Below, in pieces: positions 1-11,492 of a stretch of DNA of 64,000 nt. The translations under genes and the position numbers were made by a program. The DNA comes from Bolinopsis microptera. Its lineage: Eukaryota > Ctenophora > Tentaculata > Lobata > Bolinopsidae. The DNA lies in assembly GCF_026151205.1 (NCBI RefSeq), contig NC_087083.1, positions 14,808,280 to 14,872,279 on the forward strand. Direction: 5' to 3'. The notes under the pieces were generated by a model, which searched no databases, had not been told where the DNA came from, and saw only the letters and a list, made by a program, of their open reading frames with translations. How positions within the stretch are numbered: position 1 is the stretch's first letter; the number at the start of each line of letters is the position of its first letter.

Positions 1-265
1 ACTCCTTAACTTACTCTACACCTCTTCTTAACTCCTTAACTTACTCTACACCTCTTCTTAACTCCTTAACTTACTCTACACCTCTTCTTAACTCCTTAAC
101 TTACTCTACACCTCTTCTTAACTCCTTAACTTACTCTACACCTCTTCTTAACTCCTTAACTTACTCTACACCTCTTCTTAACTCCTTAACTTACTCTACA
201 CCTCTTCTTAACTCCTTAACTTACTCTACACCTCTTATTAACTCCTTAACTTACTCTACACCTCT
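1..265. repeat. Minisatellite, 30-bp unit, about 9 copies
   Basis: A 30-bp unit starting ACTCCTTAACTTACTCTACA repeats head to tail from the first base. One late copy has a single C-to-A change; the rest are identical. The array runs off the left edge, so its full length is unknown. A 12-bp GTAGTGTAGTGG repeat follows directly to about 312. Confidence 0.95.
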
Positions 266-312
266 AGTGGTAGTGTAGTGGTAGTGTAGTGGTAGTGTAG
301 TGGTAGTGTAGT

Positions 313-1340
313 GGGTTACTGTACTGGTGGTGGTTACTATGGTTACTGTATACAGCACAGCTACCCACCAATCAGGTGTTTAGAGCAGGTACTTCTATTT
401 TAAATTACTACTAGTAGGGTCGTCACTCCTCTACTTATCATAGTAAAACTTTACTCATATTGTATTGTATCAGATGCCATCGTGGGGTAGATGGTCTCCT
501 GCACCTTTTCCCCCTCGACATAAAAGAAAAAACATAGACATGCAACCTGCAATCTGAAGGTGATTGCAGCCCTTACGGAAGACTATAAGGTCTTCATGCT
601 TTACTCATTCAAACTTTGTTTATAGCTTAATAATACAGTAAATACAGTAAATACGGTGCTAAGTGCAAAGCAGCTTAGTAAAAATAAATCAGTAAAATTA
701 TAGATATATATAGTGGAGTTCACAGCCATGCTAGAAAAAGTAGGTGTGTTAACGGTTACCATGCCAATGTGATCGAGCATGCTGCAAGGCGTAAATAAAC
801 AGACAGTGAAAGTGAAAGAGAAAGAGAAAGCGTGCAGCTGAGTACGAGCACGACTTACAACTTACATAACGCCCACTGAAAGGATTGGACCACGTGTTCT
901 CGCTCTTTTTCACCGACTTCTCTTCTACTGCCATAAACTAGGTTAAAAACGCGGTTAGTTTTATCGTCTAAAACTTTTGAAAAAATCCGGGAAATTACTG
1001 ATGATAACATTTCAAAAACAAAAACCATGAGGAAATATTAACTTAAGTAAATTACGATCAGTATAATAATAGAAAATCTAAATATTTAACGTGATCTCAG
1101 GGCCGAATTCCATAAGACAACATTATATTACACTTCATCAATGTAGTACGGCCCCATTTTTAGTTCCTGTTATAAATATGTATACGGGAAGAATACATTT
1201 ATTTTCCTCCTAAAATCAATATACGAAACAAATTCAAAAATCAGAAAATATATAGCAATTCAAGGATAAAATACAGAAATAAAGCAGAAAAAGCAGTGAC
1301 AAAGCACCCAAAATTACATTCTACAATTATTAATATTATC
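313..1340. other. Non-coding stretch, nothing recognised
   Basis: AT-rich unique sequence with no convincing coding exon, RNA gene or transposon end on either strand. The short minus-strand ORF near 749-934 shows no family signal. Confidence 0.5.
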
Positions 1341-1351
1341 AAACACTTTAC

Positions 1352-1830
1352 ACCTCTCACTGTTTACCATGTGTACCATCCAGTACTACAAGAACACAAC
1401 ATCTCACTGTTTACCATGTGTACCAGTACTACAAGAACACAACATCTCACTGTGTACCATGTGTACCATCCAGTACTACAAGAACACAACATCTTACCCC
1501 TGAAGTAACCGACAGATATTTAAAACAGCTGTAAAATGTCCCAGTGAACAGGCAGGATGTAGGAGACACTAAATTACAAGGTTGCACCACAGCGAGCAAT
1601 ATATGAGCAGATTGCGCAAGATATCTGTAGTAATGTACTGTAGCGTAGGGTATTAGACGAAGTGCAAGGTACACAGAGGGACAGTAGATATTTACAAACG
1701 GACTGATATGACGCTATTGTTAGGGAGGACTACACCTAATTATAAACACTGTCATGAGCAGTACCGTAATAGGGTACAGCTATATAAACACTGTCATGAG
1801 CAGTACCGTAATAGGGTACCGCTATATATA
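1352..1830. repeat. Short tandem duplications
   Basis: Two separate low-copy tandem repeats. At about 1352-1495 a 40-50 bp unit containing TTTACCATGTGTACCA occurs three times. At about 1739-1825 a unit containing GAGCAGTACCGTAATAGGGT occurs twice. The second shares the core TACCGTAATAG with the large array that follows and may be its ancestor. Confidence 0.8.
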
Positions 1831-2017
1831 CAGGGTACCTTTTAGCATAGATACATTATCAAAGCAAGCTTCTAAATTCGGAATAGCCTGTGGCAGGCAA
1901 CGCCCGATTCTAATGCTTCTACAGACCTACACAAGTGCAAGTAAGTAGGTAAATATTTCATGCTAGGCATGTGGCACCCATTAAGGTAACTGTCAACTGA
2001 CGTTTATTTTCTTATAT

Positions 2018-3353
2018 AGATACAGAGTACCGTAATAGAGCACAGGTTATCTAGATACAGAGTACCGTAATAGAGCACAGGTTGTAGTAGGTACCTTATA
2101 TAGATACAGAGTACCGTAATAGAGCACAGGTTGTAGTAGGTACCTTATCTAGATACAGAGTACCGTAATAGAGCACAGGTTGTAGTAGGTACCTTATATA
2201 GATACAGAGTACCGTAATAGAGCACAGGTTGTAGTAGGTACCTTGTATAGATACAGAGTACCGTAATAGAGCACAGGTTGTAATAGGTACCTTATCTAGA
2301 TACAGAGTACCGTAATAGAGCACAGGTTGTAGTAGGTATATAGATACAGAGTACCGTAATAGAGCACAGGTTGTAGTAGGTACCTTATATAGATACAGAG
2401 TACCGTAATAGAGCACAGGTTGTAGTAGGTACCTTATATAGATACAGAGTACCGTAATATAGCACAGGTTGTAGTAGGTACCTTATATAGATACAGAGTA
2501 CCGTAATAGAGCACAGGTTGTAGTAGGTACCTTGTATAGATACAGAGTACCGTAATAGAGCACAGGTTGTAATAGGTACCTTATCTAGATACAGAGTACC
2601 GTAATAGAGCACAGGTTGTAGTAGGTATATAGATACAGAGTACCGTAATAGATCACAGGTTGTAGTAGGTACCTTATATAGATACAGAGTACCGTAATAG
2701 AGCACAGGTTGTAGTAGGTACCTTATATAGATACAGAGTACCGTAATAGAGCACAGGTTGTAGTAGGTACCTTATATAGATACAGAGTACCGTAATAGAG
2801 CACAGGTTGTAGTAGGTACCTTGTATAGATACAGAGTACCGTAATAGAGCACAGGTTGTAATAGGTACCTTATCTAGATACAGAGTACCGTAATAGAGCA
2901 CAGGTTGTAGTAGGTATATAGATACAGAGTACCGTAATAGATCACAGGTTGTAGTAGGTACCTTATATAGATACAGAGTACCGTAATAGAGCACAGGTTG
3001 TAGTAGGTACCTTATATAGATACAGAGTACCGTAATAGAGCACAGGTTGTAGTAGGTACCTTATATAGATACAGAGTACCGTAATAGAGCACAGGTTGTA
3101 GTAGGTACCTTGTATAGATACAGAGTACCGTAATAGAGCACAGGTTGTAGTAGGTACCTTATATAGATACAGAGTACCGTAATAGAGCACAGGTTGTAGT
3201 AGGTACCTTATCTAGATACAGAGTACCGTAATAGAGCACAGGTTGTAGTAGGTATATAGATACAGAGTACCGTAATAGAGCACAGGTTGTAGTAGGTATA
3301 TAGATACAGAGTACCGTAATAGAGCACAGGTTGTAGTAGGTACCTTGTAGGTT
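2018..3353. repeat. Minisatellite with higher-order structure
   Basis: About 31 copies of a 39-47 bp unit with the core ATACAGAGTACCGTAATAGA. Variants (presence or absence of the GTACCTTAT block, a TCTAGA form, a GATCACAGG form at about 2652 and 2941) recur with a period of 289 bp, so blocks of six to seven units were duplicated as a whole. The long minus-strand frames across it are by-products of the repeat. Confidence 0.95.
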
Positions 3354-3789
3354 CTGCTTTTATAGAATATATGGAGTAATAGAGCTGCAGAGTATAACAG
3401 CTAGTACAAACTACTCGACTCACAAGCGGGTCACCTCCAGATACATTGTTTCGTATTTTCATAATATTACACATTATTTTCCACACTGAATTGGGGCGAC
3501 TGTGGCTTTATAACACTAGTGCTGACCAGTCAGTTTTTAACTGAACGTTAGTGAAAGCTTATTGTATACATTGTAAACAGTATATATTGTACACGATGTA
3601 TAATGTATTAAATATTGAATTCAATGTACTGCACAACTTGGTATACCAGATTGAGGGAAGTGTTGTCATGGAACTAAGAGTAGGGGCGTACCTTTTACCT
3701 ACTGTGTGCAAAATGTGTACCTCACACTATTGTTATTATTGGGGTAGATAAAGAGTAAAGTTATATTGTGTAATTAATCGTTTACAATA
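3354..3789. other. Non-coding stretch before a LINE fragment
   Basis: Unique AT-rich sequence between a minisatellite and a 5'-truncated LINE. No gene seen. Confidence 0.5.
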
Positions 3790-4821
3790 TTGTATTATTA
3801 TAAGCTGACAGAATGGTTTGATGTTAACTCAGGCACAGGTCAGGGTGACATTCAAGCACCTCCTGTCTTTAATTTCTGCCTAAACTTTTCTGCATTTCTG
3901 GCTGAGACCAACAAGATCATCAGTCAAGGCGCAGTGCTGCAGAAAGAGATGAAGACGGTCGAGGAAAAGGTCATTCTGGAGACCGATTATGCTGATGACA
4001 TGGCTATTATGGACAACTCAGGGGAAGGCCTACAGGAATCAACTGATCTATTAGTTCATTACAGCTCCTACGCTGGGCTCAGAATAAATGCAAAGAAGAC
4101 CCAATGCATGGCTGTAAGCAAGTGCGCCTCCCAGCGACCTTTCATCAAGGATGATTGTATTGAGCTGTCGGTTGAGGGTGAACCCGTCGAGCAGGTTAGC
4201 AACTTTGTCTACCTGGGTGCAACTATCAGTGGGGATGGGACAATCAACAGAGACCTGGATGTCCGTATCCAGAAGACTAATGGCGCCTTTCATCAGCTCT
4301 GGAACATTTGGAATAGCAGAACTATAAAGACTCCAACCAAGATCAGGATCTATAAGGCTGCTGTCCTCACCATCTTGTTGTATGGAGCTGAAGTCTGGAA
4401 CACCACCAAAAAGCAGATGAAACGCTTCGAGGTTTTCCACCAAACCTCCTTGAGAAGGATCCTTAGGATTAAATGGTTCTTTCATGTGACCAACGACGAA
4501 GTTCTTAGGAGGGCTGGCATCAAGTCAGTTGAGACTTTCATCAGTGCTGCCAGGCTACGTTGGTATGGACATGTAGTTAGAATGCCAGACTCTAGACTAC
4601 CGAGGTTTCTGTTGAACTGGAAGCCAAATTATGGAAAGAGGTCAAGGGGCAGACCCCGTAAGAACTGGAAGTCCTGCGTACTCGAAGATGCTGCTAAGTT
4701 TACAGGTGTTAAAAAGATCGACAACGACACAACAGAAGCTTTGGCTATCAACCGAGTACAGTGGAGACATATGTTACGCCGCCAACGCGATGTGTGTGAT
4801 GCAGGCCACTCCAACGACTAG
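3790..4821 (+). CDS. RTE-like LINE reverse transcriptase, 5'-truncated
   Basis: This frame codes for the C-terminal half of a non-LTR retrotransposon reverse transcriptase. The element would copy its RNA into DNA at a nicked target. Visible in order are motif B (SGTGQGD, about residue 15), the catalytic YADD box (about residue 66), the thumb region (LYGAEVWNTT), a C-terminal RLRWYGHV..MPDSRLPR block and a basic GRPRKNW segment, ending at a natural stop. Motif A, the endonuclease and the whole N-terminal half are missing, which is typical of 5' truncation at insertion. There is no real start codon: the frame opens just inside the truncation point. The same family recurs at 16.2-17.7 kb and the two share 3' UTR sequence after the stop. 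I assign it to RTE-type LINEs from the motifs; the clade is not certain. No internal stop is present. Confidence 0.85.
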   Translation: MYYYKLTEWFDVNSGTGQGDIQAPPVFNFCLNFSAFLAETNKIISQGAVLQKEMKTVEEKVILETDYADDMAIMDNSGEGLQESTDLLVHYSSYAGLRINAKKTQCMAVSKCASQRPFIKDDCIELSVEGEPVEQVSNFVYLGATISGDGTINRDLDVRIQKTNGAFHQLWNIWNSRTIKTPTKIRIYKAAVLTILLYGAEVWNTTKKQMKRFEVFHQTSLRRILRIKWFFHVTNDEVLRRAGIKSVETFISAARLRWYGHVVRMPDSRLPRFLLNWKPNYGKRSRGRPRKNWKSCVLEDAAKFTGVKKIDNDTTEALAINRVQWRHMLRRQRDVCDAGHSND

Positions 4822-4923
4822 GAGGAGACCTTACCATGTAACATGTGTGTATGTATTATTATAACTAGACAGAAGTATCACAATACACAGTAAACGTAAG
4901 GTAATGTGATGGTATCAACTATA

Positions 4924-4981
4924 AACATTCAACATTCAACATTCAACATTCAACATTCAACATTCAACATTCAACATTCAG
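4924..4981. repeat. 9-bp tandem repeat (ACATTCAAC)n
   Basis: About seven perfect copies of a 9-bp unit lie a hundred bases after the LINE stop. It may be the microsatellite-like tail of the LINE or an independent array. Confidence 0.85.
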
Positions 4982-5203
4982 CTGTCTCAACACACACATG
5001 GCTCCGCTCCACACGTGATATACTTCAACTAAACCACTCAAATGCTATTATAATATTGTATCCTAGACAGACGGAAAAATAAGGCAATCTTTACTTTATA
5101 CAAATTCAACTTTACAAGAGCGAGGAGATAAAGATAAGATATAGATAAGATCGAGGAGCAGCCGAACAAAGGTGAAATGTAGCAGAGTGATAGGATCTAC
5201 CGT

Positions 5204-5468
5204 TATAATACAGGCTGTGTAACAGGGAGGATAATACAGGCTGTGTAACAGGGAGGATAATACAGGCTGTGTAACAGGGAGGATAATACAGGCTGTGTAA
5301 CAGGGAGGATAATACAGGCTGTGTAACAGGGAGGATAATACAGGCTGTGTAACAGGGAGGATAATACAGGCTGTGTAACAGGGAGGATAATACAGGCTGT
5401 GTAACAGGGAGGATAATACAGGCTGTGTAACAGGGAGGATAATACAGGCTGTGTAACAGGGAGGATAA
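5204..5468. repeat. 26-bp minisatellite, 10 copies
   Basis: Ten nearly perfect copies of a 26-bp unit containing ACAGGCTGTGTAACAGGGAG. The open minus-strand frame across it exists because the copies are near-identical, and is not a gene. Confidence 0.95.
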
Positions 5469-8150
5469 TTGTGTCATTAACAAGTTGGAGGTGTGGATAA
5501 TGATAAAGATAAGGTTACAATTACATTTCCTAAAATAGTGTTACAGCCGCATTCAGCTCCGATTGCTTACTGAAGTTCCTTGTGCAATATAAAATATGAC
5601 CAATATTAGACAATAGACACTGAATTAGACATTACATTTTCACTTTAAATTGGCCGCTAAAGAAAGGAGCAGAACTAAAAGTAGAGCGCACAAATTAGGG
5701 AAAGTTCTTCATTTTCTATAATCTCAGGAGCCAATTTTAACTGACACTACTTAAGTAAAACTCTATGTAGTGTTTAGCAACATCTCCAATGATAAGTATA
5801 AGATCGTACATAGCTCTGTGAGTTTAAACATTATAATGTAACTTATATCAAGTCAGTTTGCAATTGAGGCATTCAAAAGCGAAAGTAAGATATCTTGCAA
5901 AACGGTTAGCTCTCCCACGAAGGATATAATACTGTAATAGTACATTAATATTAATATTAATGACATAGTCGTATAATTTTGTACGTTTCTAATACCGACC
6001 TTTCTAGTACCATCGTCAACTTCATCATTCTCAATAGGATAATATAAACGTAGTCCTATTTTAAACCTGATGTCTCATCTAAAATCATGCAAAAGTCAGT
6101 GTTTCAGTATCCTCGTTGGAACTGAAAGTCAGTATAACGGTATTCTCTTTGCCGTATACATTAAAAGGGTTCACTCTGATTACTGATATTTTACAAGTTA
6201 TACAATCTCTTTCCATGAACATTTCAGATTCTATGCCATATTTTCCTGATTTTAATCTTATCACTAAGCCACAATGAAATAAATTACCACAACCTTAATT
6301 CGTGAATACAACTAACAGGCCGTGTTGCTAATTGTAACGAAGACGAAATTTAAAATAGCAAAACTGGCGAACGTCAATCCGACGTCAGTTCAATTTATAG
6401 AGTGGTGACGACAAGCAAGCTTCTACTCCAAATACCACTAACTTAATTGACGTCACGATCTCACGAGCCGTGACGTCACGATGTGCGTTATGACGTCACG
6501 ATAACTGCATCGTGACGTCACTGTACCTCCAAGCAGGCTGCTACACAAAGCATAACATCTGTACTGTGATTTAAGAGATAACAAGTACATTACACTATTG
6601 ACTACTCAAAGCAATTTTATCAAAGCTAAGTTCAGGGAGGTAAACAAAGCACAATTCTAAATAATAATAATTCTAAAGGAGTGCAAAAGGAGGGAAACTT
6701 CCCGGAAACCGAGCAAGAGAGAAAAACAGAGATAAGAAATGGATTAGTAAAATGTATGTTTTTTAAGTTAACTGTAAGTTAATTGTAGTACAGTCAAGTC
6801 CATATATGGTAAAATGAATTATGTGATAAGAAAGTAGCATGGCATTTTGATCTTGAAAACCTAATATTATATTCGTATGCCCTAACATTTCGCTGATAAA
6901 ACATTTTAACATTAGGGTTATAGCTCATGCCAGAGGACAAGTGTCAGATACGGAGTTTCGGCTAACGGATGTGAACTCTTATCCTCCAAGAATTATAAAA
7001 AGACATTAACAATGAAAATATTTCAGAAACAAAACTTTCCAAACTGTGCACTTGTACAATCCTGTTAAACATTTTCTGTTTGGCACCAAAAAGTAACTCC
7101 CGAACAACAATTGCCTCTGCTTAAGTGCGTGTTTCTGGATGTGGGACTTAACAACAGTTGTCACTTGCAGCAAAACATACAACAACATACAATGTTCCAT
7201 TTGCACAAAAAAGGTTACAATGATAAATAAATAAATTCAAATACTTATAAAACAGTTCTTTAATCTAGTGGATTCGTGTAGTGTTATTGAGGTCTCATGA
7301 TTTGATGTTTCTTTTATTCAAATTTCTGATTGTTTCTGAATAGACCCAGTGAATAATTTGAGAATATGAGTATGACGTGGAAATGTCGATACGTTATTCA
7401 GCTGTTCATTTACACTTGGTCAACTTAACAAAACATACTCCATCAAGAATAAAGATCTATCCCCTCAAGCGTGACCTGATGTTATTCGTAACACAGAACA
7501 ACAAACAATTAATACTGTAACAGCAGCAGTCACGCACTCAAAGGAATGGCAGTGAAGACGAACACGTGACATTTTAGTACAATAATGTACGGAGAGTTGA
7601 GCGATCTACACATTTCTACAGATCCAAGATATAATTTGAGAATATAAACCTCGTATCTAGAGATTTGAAAATGTGCTCACTGTCTGGTTATTCGCTGATA
7701 GTACTGTTATCTACATAATATGTCACCACCACGTTAAAGACTATCGCAATTAGGAAACAACCGAAATTTCAGTTTGGTTCAGGTTTCAGCTGTTTTTGAC
7801 CCCTCCACTCCAGCGAATATTTCGTTAACTTACCCTTTAATTAGTATAACTACTAAGTTACATGACACGTGCTACATGGCTACTTGTGTGATCTAACTCA
7901 TTTGATCTAACTCATTTGATCTGACTTGTGAGTTGGTCTAACGAGTTAGTCTAACGATTCTGTACGTGAAACCCCATTACCAGATTACATTACCCCCCTC
8001 CCCTCCATTACCAGATTACTACAGTTTGATCGCTTACTCACGTTAAGATTATACAGCGTGTATTATCTAAATACTGTATTAGTTTTATGAACACCTGTGG
8101 TTACCTTACATTGGTCTACCTTACAACACACTATATACAGCCAATAGTAG
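5469..8150. other. Long non-coding stretch with a CRE-site cluster
   Basis: No coding exon or transposon end recognised on either strand. The one structured segment is the TGACGTCA cluster at 6448-6520, listed separately. Short ORFs such as the minus-strand one at 7006-7206 have no family resemblance that I can support. Confidence 0.5.
6448..6520. promoter_or_regulatory. Four TGACGTCA (CRE/ATF) palindromes
   Basis: Perfect 8-bp TGACGTCA palindromes sit at 6448-6455, 6471-6478, 6491-6498 and 6513-6520, spaced 20-23 bp. This octamer is the consensus site of CREB/ATF-type bZIP factors. The flanks also share CGATs and GTGACGTCA context, so the cluster may be a decayed short tandem repeat. No neighbouring gene start was found. 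Confidence 0.6.
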
Positions 8151-8529
8151 ACCCCCCCCCCCCTGCTATATAGTCCTGGTTAGCATGTATCAGCTCAATC
8201 AAATATATATCATGTATCACATCATTAACGTCAAAGTCCGTGCAATCAAAGGGTGGGAATTAATTGAAAGGAGTCAAAAACTCGCAGCAACTCGCAGCAG
8301 CACACATAAAAACACACTCAAAATACACAGGGTAGGTATAAAATCACCCACACACGCACACGCACTACACACTACACACGCAGTACCCAACACAAGCGGT
8401 ATAATATTAACCGGAAGTATGAGGAACTCACGCGAGTACTGCATGTACCAGAGAGAGAGATGGTAACTCAGGGGGGCTCACTTTTGGGTGACCACCACAG
8501 CGGAAATATAGCGGATAGATTAGCTGTAA

Positions 8530-8945
8530 TCGAACTTATAGTAGGGGGCACAACTAGCAATAGGGGGGGGGCACAACTAACAGTAAGGGGGGGCACAGCT
8601 AGTAGGAGGGGGGCACAGCTAGCAGTAAGGGGGGGGGCACAGCTAGCAGTAAGGGGGGGTACAGCTAACAGTAAGGGGGGGCACAGCTAATAGGAGGGGG
8701 GCACAACTAGCAGTAAGGGGGGGCACAGCTAGCAGTAAGGGGGGGGGGCACAGCTAGCAGTAAGGGGGGGGGGCACAGCTAGCAGTAAGGGGGGGGCACA
8801 GTTAGCAGTAAGGGGGGGGCACAGCTAATAGGAGGGGGGGCACAACTAGCAGTAATGGGGGGGGGGGCACAGCTAGCAGTAAGGGGGGGGGGGGCACAGC
8901 TAGTAGTAGGGGGGCACAGCTAGCAGGAGGGGGAGGGACAACTCT
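8530..8945. repeat. G-rich minisatellite, about 19 copies
   Basis: A 19-25 bp unit with the core GCACAGCTAGCAGTAA followed by a run of 4-12 G. The G run is the only strongly variable part. The plus strand thus carries about 19 evenly spaced G tracts and could fold into G-quadruplexes. The C-rich minus strand gives a proline-rich frame that is not a gene. Confidence 0.95.
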
Positions 8946-9180
8946 CTGTGTAAAGGGAGGGATGCAAACATCTGAATCAGAGCAAGACTTTGGGTATAAT
9001 ATCATGGCAGAATAAAGCAGATATTGTAGAGAAATAAGCTTACAATCATAAGTGGTCACTCTCCACACCTACCTTACCTTTGTTACCATGGTTACTATGC
9101 ACTACCTTTGATCTGCTTCGTCGAAACTCGACAGCAATCAGAGTTGCTGACCACCCCAGAGAGCAGATGCCTCTCGATCG

Positions 9181-9420
9181 TTACGCCAGTCCAGTATAGA
9201 ATTGGAGTTCGGTGAAGCCCCGGATTGGCGGTTTATCCGGCAAGGAAAGCATGAACGCCGTCCTATGATGCTTGAAGCCATCATGCTTGGAGACTGCACG
9301 TATGTGCCAAGGTATACAGTTCCAGAGTCTGGGACCCATTACACCAAATGATGTTTCATATAGAGTCTGGTGAGCAGCTGAGCTTTTACACACAAGATCA
9401 AGAATATGATAAGCAACAAT
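9181..9420 (-). pseudogene. CR1/L2-like LINE 3' fragment
   Basis: About 75 codons on the minus strand read like the extreme C-terminus of a CR1/L2/Jockey-type LINE ORF. The YETSFGVMGPRLWNCIPW block is the usual SF..RAPKLWN.LP motif, and a weakly conserved tail ends at a stop. Everything 5' of this is absent, so it is a severely truncated insertion. Its plus-strand continuation from 9348 is not coding. Confidence 0.65.
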
Positions 9421-9499
9421 TCTTAAACAGTCAGTTACAGCGAATCTCTATCCTTACTGTGGCTATAAGAACCATACAACTATTATCATATGGATATCA

Positions 9500-9745
9500 A
9501 TTAATTAAGGCTCTTGAAGAAGAGCTGCAGTACAGCAGTATACGTAGTGTAGTAGTATGGTACCACACAGTATACGTCTATCTGTTGAAGAAGAGCTGCA
9601 GTACAGTATGGTAGTGTAGTAGTATGGTACCACACAGTATACGTCTATCCCCAGGCTAGCTGTATATTTAACTAAACTCTATGCAGTACAGCAGTATACG
9701 TCTATCCCCAGGCTAGCTGTATATTTAACTAAACTCTATGCGGCG
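9500..9745. repeat. Local tandem duplications
   Basis: Overlapping duplicated blocks. One unit contains AGTATGGTACCACACAGTAT; another contains TATCCCCAGGCTAGCTGTAT and is present twice, ending in AACTAAACTCTATGC. They look like recent slippage or unequal exchange products. Confidence 0.8.
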
Positions 9746-10454
9746 GACAAGGTCGGTACTGGTGATGTGATGATATACATTTCCATGAGTAACAGCCATT
9801 ATATCAGCTTTGTTCGAGGAAGATGGGCGTCTCTGAGCGTCCATATTTCTATACTACTGCTCTCTCACTTATATCTCCAGTCCTGTAATCTCACTTCTCA
9901 GCTAGGTTACAAGTGATTGTGAGAAGCTACAGGAAAACTTTATTATCATGTGGCTCGAACTGAACATTCGTTTGTAGTCAACAAAATAAAAACGAAATCT
10001 TCTTTTACTCTATTAGATAGGATGACTATGTTCACATAATAAACGCGGCTGGTATCACGAAGAGACGGTTTAGAACTAACTGCAGACAACACAGTACATG
10101 AGTCCTGGTCTAGTTCAATACCCGGTAACAATGCTAACCGTTCAATAAACATGCGGCCCACTGCAAGTTAGAGCATGTTTTCCTAGGGTGGAGGAGACAA
10201 CTCAACAGCAGAGCACATTGTTTCTCGCTTTGTTATTACCTTAAACGATCAGCTAGTTTGAAGTGATTTGAATAAGAGAAAGAGCTTAACATTAGCTTTA
10301 ACTTTGTTCAAGAGGTACTCTTACCTATCTGCTACCAGTCAAGTAGCGACACATTATTAGTATTCAACTCTCAAGGTTAGTTATTATGTAATATATGGTT
10401 AACATCTAGAGAATACCTTGAGGGGGGTTGCAGGAGGTGTTGTCTCCGGGGTCC
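9746..10454. other. Non-coding stretch
   Basis: No supported gene. A minus-strand frame at 9946-10161 is open but unrecognised, and it overlaps a sequence faintly like a decayed tRNA-derived repeat. Confidence 0.4.
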
Positions 10455-10464
10455 TATATAAAAG
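10455..10464 (+). promoter_or_regulatory. Canonical TATA box
   Basis: TATATAAAAG on the plus strand. A start site about 30 bp downstream would fall near TCATTC at about 10483-10490, leaving an 80-90 nt leader before the ATG at 10571. Confidence 0.45.
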
Positions 10465-10570
10465 GTTTCTTACTCATTCGGAGGTTATAAACCACTAACC
10501 TGGACAGAGATGCTAAAATCACGCTCTCGCCACATTCCAAATCTAACTAAAAACAGAACCAGACACACTA

Positions 10571-10705
10571 ATGGCTGGTACTCCCCGCTCTCCGTGGAAA
10601 AGAAGCTTAAAATCTTACAATACCATTAAAACTTTCAACCCGGAGAATGACCTCATTGCAGAACACGTTATCAGCAAGAGGTTCCTGTACCGATCTCTCT
10701 TGTAA
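10571..10705 (+). CDS. Small ORF or first exon of unknown gene
   Basis: A 44-codon frame beginning MAGTPRSPWKRSLKSYN and ending in RSLL before TAA. It starts 107 bp after a canonical TATA box and has an in-frame stop upstream, so the ATG is the natural start. Codon choice looks coding (many C-ending third positions in an AT-rich region). A GTAATC that could act as a splice donor overlaps the stop, so this may be exon 1 of a longer gene, but I could not find a convincing second exon. I do not recognise the sequence. Chance remains possible for so short a frame. Confidence 0.3.
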   Translation: MAGTPRSPWKRSLKSYNTIKTFNPENDLIAEHVISKRFLYRSLL

Positions 10706-11290
10706 TCACGTGATCACTAACCTACAGGGTCACGTGATGGATACTGGCCCTGTTAATGTCTTAGTTCAGTTCCTCAACTCCAGGATCTGTTATATATAAT
10801 ACGGTGAAGCTATTATAAGTGAAGTGACAGATTAAAATTCTATTATAAGCCCTTATTCCTGAAAGCAGGGAGAGGTTCCAGAAGCTGCAATTCCTACTCT
10901 CTTAGTGTAATAACACTGCAGCTGACTTAAAATGGATCTCTTTAATAAACTACAATTTCCTACATTACGACAGTTAAACATCAGCCCACAATTATACACT
11001 TACACCAAAAGAAAACCAAACAACCGTTCAGTTAATTTCTAGGTATTCTGCGGAAAGCCCTAGATAACCCACCCTTATTGTTATTATATGTGGTGTAAAA
11101 CACAATTATATCTGCTCAAATTTAAGTTCTTTTAGAGGGTACCTTTCAATGATATTTCATTAAATTCCTCTTTGCACATAATTTCACGGTGTGATGAGAC
11201 GTGGACAAGAGTCTAAATAAAATCCTAATACCTTGAGTAGGTTTGCTCGTTCATTATTAGATTTACAAAAGAATGCCAGGTTATGACTTG
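10706..11290. other. Non-coding stretch, one short plus ORF
   Basis: A 36-codon plus-strand frame opens with ATG at 10932. It lacks any family signal and is mentioned only because it follows the TATA-led ORF. Nothing else is seen. Confidence 0.35.
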
Positions 11291-11296
11291 AAGGGA

Positions 11297-11492
11297 CGGT
11301 TAACGTTGTAACCTGCCGGTTAACGTTGTAACCTGCCGGTTAACGTTGTAACCTGCCGGTTAACGTTGTAACCTGCCGGTTAACGTTGTAACCTGCCGGT
11401 TAACGTTGTAACCTGCCGGTTAACGTTGTAACCTGCCGGTTAACGTTGTAACCTGCCGGTTAACGTTGTAACCTGCCGGTTAACGTTGTAAC
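11297..11492. repeat. 20-bp minisatellite, about 10 copies
   Basis: Perfect tandem copies of TTAACGTTGTAACCTGCCGG. The near-absence of variation suggests a young array. Confidence 0.95.

Noticed and set aside
4051-4485. 144-codon minus-strand ORF opposite the LINE reverse transcriptase
   Set aside because: It is the antisense shadow of the clearly recognisable RT frame.
9946-10161. 71-codon minus-strand ORF with a faint tRNA-like stretch
   Set aside because: Neither the protein nor the tRNA resemblance is strong enough; probably a decayed repeat.
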